A DNA stretch of 64,000 nt from the NCBI GenBank assembly GCA_910577205.1, contig CAJTMA010000010.1:1-64000 (forward strand), in the 5' to 3' direction. A program made the translations under genes and the position numbers. Under the pieces are notes generated by a model. That model searched no databases. It was given only the letters and a program-made list of their open reading frames with translations, and was not told where the DNA came from. The DNA is from an uncultured Alphaproteobacteria bacterium (GTDB lineage Bacteria; Pseudomonadota; Alphaproteobacteria; RF32; CAG-239). Positions 60,175 to 64,000 of the stretch are shown piece by piece. Each line of letters opens with the position of its first letter. The stretch's first letter is position 1.

Positions 60175-60753
60175 ATGACGCGTAATAATGAATTCGGCCG
60201 CAGCATGATTGAGATTTTAGGAGTCTTGGCGATTATCGGTATGGTAACGATGTCCATCAGCAAGCTGATTGGCAGTATGCATGACCGTTATAAAGTCAGC
60301 CGGGTTACCCAGCAGATTACCGATTTGCGCAAGAATATCAGCAATCGTTATGTTGCCTATGGGGATTATTCTGTTATTGATGTGCCCGAAATGATTTCCG
60401 GCAAAGTTATTTCCGGAGATATGGTGGAGGGTGAAAATGTGTGGCACGCCTATAATGGCGCGGTAGAATTTTCCGGAGATAAAGATACCTATCAGATTAC
60501 ATTCAGAGATTTGCCTCACCGGGTCTGCCTGGAACTGGCGCTGATGAATTGGCAGTTCAACGGTGATTCTGATTTGCTCAGAATAAAAATTAATGATACT
60601 GAGTTTAACTGGCCGGTTATGGCTGGCGCGGGAAGCAAAGAAATGCCGGTAAGCATCGGCGATGCAGCGGCGGCTTGCGTCATCTTGCCGACGGAAGATA
60701 AACCCGGTGCGATTATTGAAGATGATAATGATATAACTTGGACATTCCGCTGA
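60175..60753 (+). CDS. Type IV prepilin-like protein
   Basis: 192 residues, ribosome site ACGGAGG. A short leader with the prepilin peptidase site FG8|RSMIE places Glu at +5, followed by a hydrophobic helix (MIEILGVLAIIGMVTMSISK). The remainder is a globular C-terminal domain with two Cys residues (RVCLEL, AACVIL) that may bridge. It could be a minor pilin or type II secretion pseudopilin. No assembly ATPase or secretin lies in this window. The stop overlaps the fliX start (TGATG), linking it with flagellar regulation. Confidence 0.85.
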   Translation: MTRNNEFGRSMIEILGVLAIIGMVTMSISKLIGSMHDRYKVSRVTQQITDLRKNISNRYVAYGDYSVIDVPEMISGKVISGDMVEGENVWHAYNGAVEFSGDKDTYQITFRDLPHRVCLELALMNWQFNGDSDLLRIKINDTEFNWPVMAGAGSKEMPVSIGDAAAACVILPTEDKPGAIIEDDNDITWTFR

Positions 60754-61172
60754 TGATTAAAGTTGATGATGTAAATAAAGTTAAGGATTTGGGAACTTCC
60801 AAAACCAGAAAAGCCAGCGGCGGCGAAAGCTTCTCCGCTTATCTGAGCGAAACAATGAAGCCTAAATCCGCGCCGGTGGGCGGAAGTGTCGGCATCAATA
60901 TTGCAGACGGTGTTCTTGCCGCGCAGATGGTTAATGGCGAAGAGGAAAAAGAGCGCCGCAAACTGCTGGTGAAACGCGGGCAGACTCTGTTGGAAAAATT
61001 GGAAGAAATCCGTGACGGCCTGCTGATGGGTTATATTTCCCGTGACCGTTTGATTGAAATTTCACGACAGGTAAAAGACAACCGTTACCAATCGGATGAC
61101 CCGCGCCTGCAAGAGATTTTGAGCGAAATAGAATTGCGAGTCGAAGTTGAATTGGCAAAATTGATGAAATAA
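60753..61172 (+). CDS. fliX: Flagellar assembly regulator FliX
   Basis: 139 residues from ATG 60753, overlapping the previous stop by one base. A disordered N-terminal 65 residues precedes a helical domain (RRKLLVKRGQTLLEKLEEIR) and the conserved end DPRLQEILSEIELRVEVELAKL. FliX couples flagellar assembly to the FlbD transcription factor in Caulobacter and is confined to Alphaproteobacteria. FlbD is not in this window. The link to a prepilin gene upstream is unusual. Confidence 0.9.
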   Translation: MIKVDDVNKVKDLGTSKTRKASGGESFSAYLSETMKPKSAPVGGSVGINIADGVLAAQMVNGEEEKERRKLLVKRGQTLLEKLEEIRDGLLMGYISRDRLIEISRQVKDNRYQSDDPRLQEILSEIELRVEVELAKLMK

Positions 61173-61269
61173 GAGGAATAAAAGGACTTTTTTGCTTGCA
61201 GTCAAGAGTTGAAATGAGTATTTTGCTTGCTATATGAACCATTTATTAATTATCCGAAGGAGAGCCGAT

Positions 61270-61701
61270 ATGGATATGGATGCTGCTGTTATTCTTCCGC
61301 CTGACTATGTTCCGTCAGCTGATGAAGAATATATGAACGAGTTACAAATTGAATATTTCCGCCGCAAATTGGTTGAGTGGAAAAAATCTTTGTTGAACCA
61401 GTCGCAAGATACGCTGGAAGATTTGCGCCAAGGCGGTTTGAACCAGCCGGACGATATTGACCGTGCTTCTATGGAAACAGACAAAGCCCTTGACTTGCGC
61501 ACCAAAGACCGTGCCCGCAAGCTGATTAGCAAAATCAATGAAGCCTTAAAACGTATTGAAGACGGCACTTACGGCTATTGCGAAGAAACCGGCGAACCCA
61601 TCGGTCTGGACAGATTGGAAGCCCGCCCGGTTGCCACATTGTCGATTGAAGCGCAGGAACGCCACGAACGGATGGAAAAAACTTACGACGACGAGGCTTA
61701 A
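61270..61701 (+). CDS. dksA: RNA polymerase-binding transcription factor DksA
   Basis: 143 residues from ATG 61270 behind AAGGAGAG; an upstream in-frame ATG lacks a site. A long coiled coil with the acidic tip (DDIDRAS) is followed by a zinc-finger-like region in which only one of the four usual cysteines remains (YGYCEETGEPIGL, ATLSIEAQERHE). This cysteine-poor form is common in Alphaproteobacteria. It modulates promoters in concert with ppGpp at the RNA polymerase secondary channel. It precedes maf by eight bases. Confidence 0.93.
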   Translation: MDMDAAVILPPDYVPSADEEYMNELQIEYFRRKLVEWKKSLLNQSQDTLEDLRQGGLNQPDDIDRASMETDKALDLRTKDRARKLISKINEALKRIEDGTYGYCEETGEPIGLDRLEARPVATLSIEAQERHERMEKTYDDEA

Positions 61702-61709
61702 TCTGTCTG

Positions 61710-62282
61710 ATGGCTGAAAAGAACTTTATTCTGGCTTCGGGATCTGTACCGCGGCGTCAGTTGCTTGAGCAAATCGGTTACACGCCGAAGCAGATTGACC
61801 CTGCGGATATTGATGAAACGACCCGCAAATTTGAAACCCCGACAGCTTATGTCAAACGGATGGCTGTAGAAAAGGCTTCAGTTGTTGCCGCTCGCCATCC
61901 GGGAGAAGTTGTGCTGGCTTGTGATACTGTCGTTGTGGTCGGCAATAAGGTTTTGCACAAGTCCCAAACCCCGGAAGAACAAACAGCCGTAATGGAGCTG
62001 CTGTCCGGCAAGGCTCATCGCGTGTTGAGTGCCGTTTGTGTCATAGATGCATCAGGCCGTCGGGCGCTGCGTTGCGTTGCGACCCGTATCGTTATGAAAA
62101 AGCTGACCCCGGCAGAAATCCGCGCTTATGTTGCCGGCCGTGAATGGGTAGGCTGCTGCGGTTATAAAATTGAGGGCGAATTGGCCGGCTATGTCCGGAA
62201 AATCATCGGCTCTTACAGCGGCGTTGTCGGTCTGCCTTTATATGAAACCAAGAATTTGTTAGATGGTGCAGGTGTAAAATGA
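61710..62282 (+). CDS. maf: Maf-family nucleoside triphosphate pyrophosphatase
   Basis: 190 residues. It hydrolyses non-canonical or specific nucleoside triphosphates (dTTP/UTP or 7-methyl-GTP type). The N-terminal signature LASGSVPRRQLLEQIG is close to the usual LASASPRR with an extra residue. VLACDTVVVV, FETPTAYVKRMAVEKA and KIEGELAGYVRKIIGSYSGVVGLPLYE are typical. The stop overlaps the RNase G start (ATGA). Subtype specificity cannot be set from sequence alone. Confidence 0.92.
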   Translation: MAEKNFILASGSVPRRQLLEQIGYTPKQIDPADIDETTRKFETPTAYVKRMAVEKASVVAARHPGEVVLACDTVVVVGNKVLHKSQTPEEQTAVMELLSGKAHRVLSAVCVIDASGRRALRCVATRIVMKKLTPAEIRAYVAGREWVGCCGYKIEGELAGYVRKIIGSYSGVVGLPLYETKNLLDGAGVK

Positions 62283-63448
62283 GTATTGATACAATAGTTT
62301 ATGAAAAACACAATTCTGCTGCAACTTTGGCTCTGCTGGAAGACGGCAATTTACTGGAATTGATTTTTGCGAATGAAAATGCTGCGGCTGAAGGCAACAT
62401 CTATCTGGGAAGAATTACCCGTAAAATTGAACTGGCTCATGACAAAGTCGGTTTTTTTATAGACATTAATGATGGGCACGATGCTTTTCTGAATGCCGAA
62501 GAATATGGCCTCAAAGATGTCAATTACAACGAAGGGCAGAGCATTGTCGTTCAGGTTTCTCAGGAAAAACGCGCCGAAAAAGGGGCTAAAGTTGTTCGCT
62601 CTATCCAATTTGTCGGCGAGCATATTGTGTATTGCCCGTATCGCATGACGGTTGAAGCTTCTCCGCGCATTGAAGATAAAGAAAAACTTGCGGCTTACCG
62701 GGAAAAAGTTCTGGAACATACTACGGGGCAGGAAGGTTGGATTCTCCGCACCTCTTCGGTCGATGTGCCTTTTGCGGTTATTGCCGCAGAAATGGAAAAT
62801 CTGCGCAATACTTATGATGCGGTTCGCATGAAAGCCCGTTCGGCAAAAGCGCCGGCGCTGCTTTATGCAAAAGCTTCTCCTTTGCAGGAAGAAATTAACC
62901 GTTGTGCTGAAAGCCTGCGCCGGGTGATTGTCAATAATCATAATATTGAGAATGAACTCAAAGAAGAATTTGCCGGCCGGTTTGACATTGATTATATGCC
63001 TGAACCCGTCGAAGAATTGGGGTTGGAAGATGCGATTTCCGATGCCTTGCTGAAAGAAGTCAAACTGCCGTCCGGCGGACGTTTAAGCATTGAAGAAACC
63101 AAAGCCTGTGTCTGTATAGATGTGGACAGCGGTGCAGATAACGGCCGCGGCTCAATTTCTGCGCTTAATCAGGAAGCGGCTGTCGAGATTGCCAAGCAGA
63201 TTCGTTTGCGTAATCTGTCCGGCAAAATTATTATCGATTTCGCAGGTTCTTCAGAATATAAGTTTATCAAACCTGTTCTGGAAACACTTGAAGCCGAATT
63301 GGCTAAAGACAGCAATAAAGGCCGCATTCTGGGGTTAAGCAAAGCCGGCAACGTTGAAGTGGTTCGCGTTCGCCGCCGCCCGACCTTGCAGGATGTATTA
63401 AGCGTTGAGTGCGAATGCTGCCAGGGAACGGGCCGGGTGATGAAATGA
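62279..63448 (+). CDS. rng: Ribonuclease E/G family protein (RNase G-like, short)
   Basis: 389 residues, notably shorter than the roughly 490 of Escherichia coli RNase G. An N-terminal S1-like part (GNIYLGRITRKIELAHDKVG, AFLNAEE) is followed by the catalytic domain with its metal aspartates (CVCIDVDSGAD and IIIDFAGS) and a C-terminal zinc-link-like ECECCQGTG. It would mature rRNA ends and degrade mRNA. It is coupled to maf upstream and yacG downstream by ATGA overlaps. Confidence 0.9.
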   Translation: MSIDTIVYEKHNSAATLALLEDGNLLELIFANENAAAEGNIYLGRITRKIELAHDKVGFFIDINDGHDAFLNAEEYGLKDVNYNEGQSIVVQVSQEKRAEKGAKVVRSIQFVGEHIVYCPYRMTVEASPRIEDKEKLAAYREKVLEHTTGQEGWILRTSSVDVPFAVIAAEMENLRNTYDAVRMKARSAKAPALLYAKASPLQEEINRCAESLRRVIVNNHNIENELKEEFAGRFDIDYMPEPVEELGLEDAISDALLKEVKLPSGGRLSIEETKACVCIDVDSGADNGRGSISALNQEAAVEIAKQIRLRNLSGKIIIDFAGSSEYKFIKPVLETLEAELAKDSNKGRILGLSKAGNVEVVRVRRRPTLQDVLSVECECCQGTGRVMK

Positions 63449-63657
63449 GCGACGTCATCAAAACCCATAAATGCCCGATTTGCCATAAAATAGCGCCGGA
63501 AAACAAATATAAGCCTTTCTGCTCCAAACGGTGCGCCGATATAGACTTGGGAAATTGGTTCAGCGAAAGCTATACTGTCCCTGCTGTGGAATTGGATGAT
63601 ACCGAAATTGAACAGCTTCAGGAAGCCTTGGATAAAACGCCAGAAAATGAAGAATAA
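63445..63657 (+). CDS. yacG: DNA gyrase inhibitor / zinc-binding protein YacG
   Basis: 70 residues from ATG 63445, overlapping the previous stop. A four-cysteine zinc motif (CPICHK, FCSKRC) followed by ADIDLGNWF is diagnostic of YacG. The acidic C-terminus (LDDTEIEQLQEALDKTPENEE) is variable in the family. YacG inhibits gyrase in Escherichia coli. An upstream in-frame start inside rng is not supported. Confidence 0.92.
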   Translation: MSDVIKTHKCPICHKIAPENKYKPFCSKRCADIDLGNWFSESYTVPAVELDDTEIEQLQEALDKTPENEE

Positions 63658-63660
63658 TAA

Positions 63661-63686
63661 GAACCCCGCTTAATGCGGGGCTCTTT
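63661..63686. terminator. Terminator after yacG
   Basis: CCCCGC (63664-63669), loop TTAAT, GCGGGG (63675-63680), then CTCTTT. It is shared with the converging gene at the window end. Confidence 0.82.
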
Positions 63687-63689
63687 AGA

Positions 63690-64000
63690 TTAAATATTTT
63701 TGTAAGGAACAAAAAAGAAGCTCGGATTTTTTCCTTTTGCTTTAATTGAATCTCCAGGCGAAACTTGAGAATAGAAAAATGTATATATTTCCTGCCATCC
63801 TGTTCCAGAAACCTCATTTCCGTTAATCATAACATAAGCCCCTTGATTAATAATATCTTGTATTTTGCCGATAATAATACCATAACTGCTGACATAATAG
63901 GTTGAAGAAACAGGATTGATTGATTTCTTTTTACTCCAATCCAAAACCATGTTTTTAACCGCCTCAGATTTTTTTGTGCAGTTAAAGTAAGAGGAATTGA
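63690..64000 (-). CDS. C-terminal part of an unknown protein (truncated by the window)
   Basis: The minus-strand frame is open from the window edge to a TAA at 63690-63692 and reads about 103 residues without a stop, including NCTKKSEAVKNMVLDW and GKIQDIINQGAYVMING. ATG 63950 is a possible internal start, but the coding-looking frame continues upstream of it. Beta-rich, polar, with many Ser, Tyr and Asn. No domain was recognised. Confidence 0.5.
   Translation of the reverse strand, partial: NSSYFNCTKKSEAVKNMVLDWSKKKSINPVSSTYYVSSYGIIIGKIQDIINQGAYVMINGNEVSGTGWQEIYTFFYSQVSPGDSIKAKGKNPSFFFVPYKNI

Overview
The window looks like a chromosomal segment of a motile, probably anaerobic or host-gut-associated alphaproteobacterium of moderate GC content. 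FlbT and FliX are flagellar regulators essentially confined to Alphaproteobacteria. DksA is the cysteine-poor alphaproteobacterial form, IleS is the long type-2 enzyme also found in Rickettsia-like lineages, and HydF plus HydG imply [FeFe]-hydrogenase, which fits fermentative anaerobic life. No rRNA, insertion sequence or CRISPR array was seen. There is one tRNA, tRNA-Leu(UAA).

Layout. 1-3.4 kb: tandem secreted Cys-rich modular surface proteins. 3.5-8.5 kb: a Bat-type operon (DUF4381, BatA, BatB/C fusion, BatD) without MoxR or DUF58. 8.5-15.5 kb: housekeeping genes (tyrS and anmK divergent, ileS) with small unknown genes. 15.8-24.6 kb: three large monocistronic genes of unknown function that share short sequence modules; this is the most striking unexplained block. 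24.7-30 kb: alr, then the overlapping run tatD-tcdA-hydF, followed by hydG. 30-35.5 kb: unknown proteins, a HAD-like protein without its nucleophile, an ABC-F ATPase and a TerB-like protein. 35.6-40 kb: flbT and three flagellin paralogues. 40-45 kb: a RelA/SpoT-fold candidate with a Sel1-repeat partner, a structured leader RNA with an XRE regulator, then an accessory patch (frameshifted ASCH gene, internally deleted GNAT gene, PD-(D/E)XK-like gene) ending at tRNA-Leu. 45-57.4 kb: psd-pssA, the yfgM-bamB-der envelope operon, and a diguanylate cyclase / RNA methyltransferase / lipoprotein / transketolase run. 57.4-58.7 kb: mainly non-coding, with a strong candidate small RNA, dispersed palindromic repeats and another structured region. 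58.7-64 kb: lipoprotein, outer-membrane barrel, prepilin-like protein coupled to FliX, dksA, and maf-rng-yacG.

Themes. Envelope biogenesis (Bat proteins, BamB/YfgM, phospholipid synthesis, Alr, AnmK) and motility (FlbT, flagellins, FliX, a GGDEF protein) dominate. Most transcription units end in clear intrinsic terminators. Start codons were moved downstream wherever a ribosome-binding site or a gene overlap supported it.
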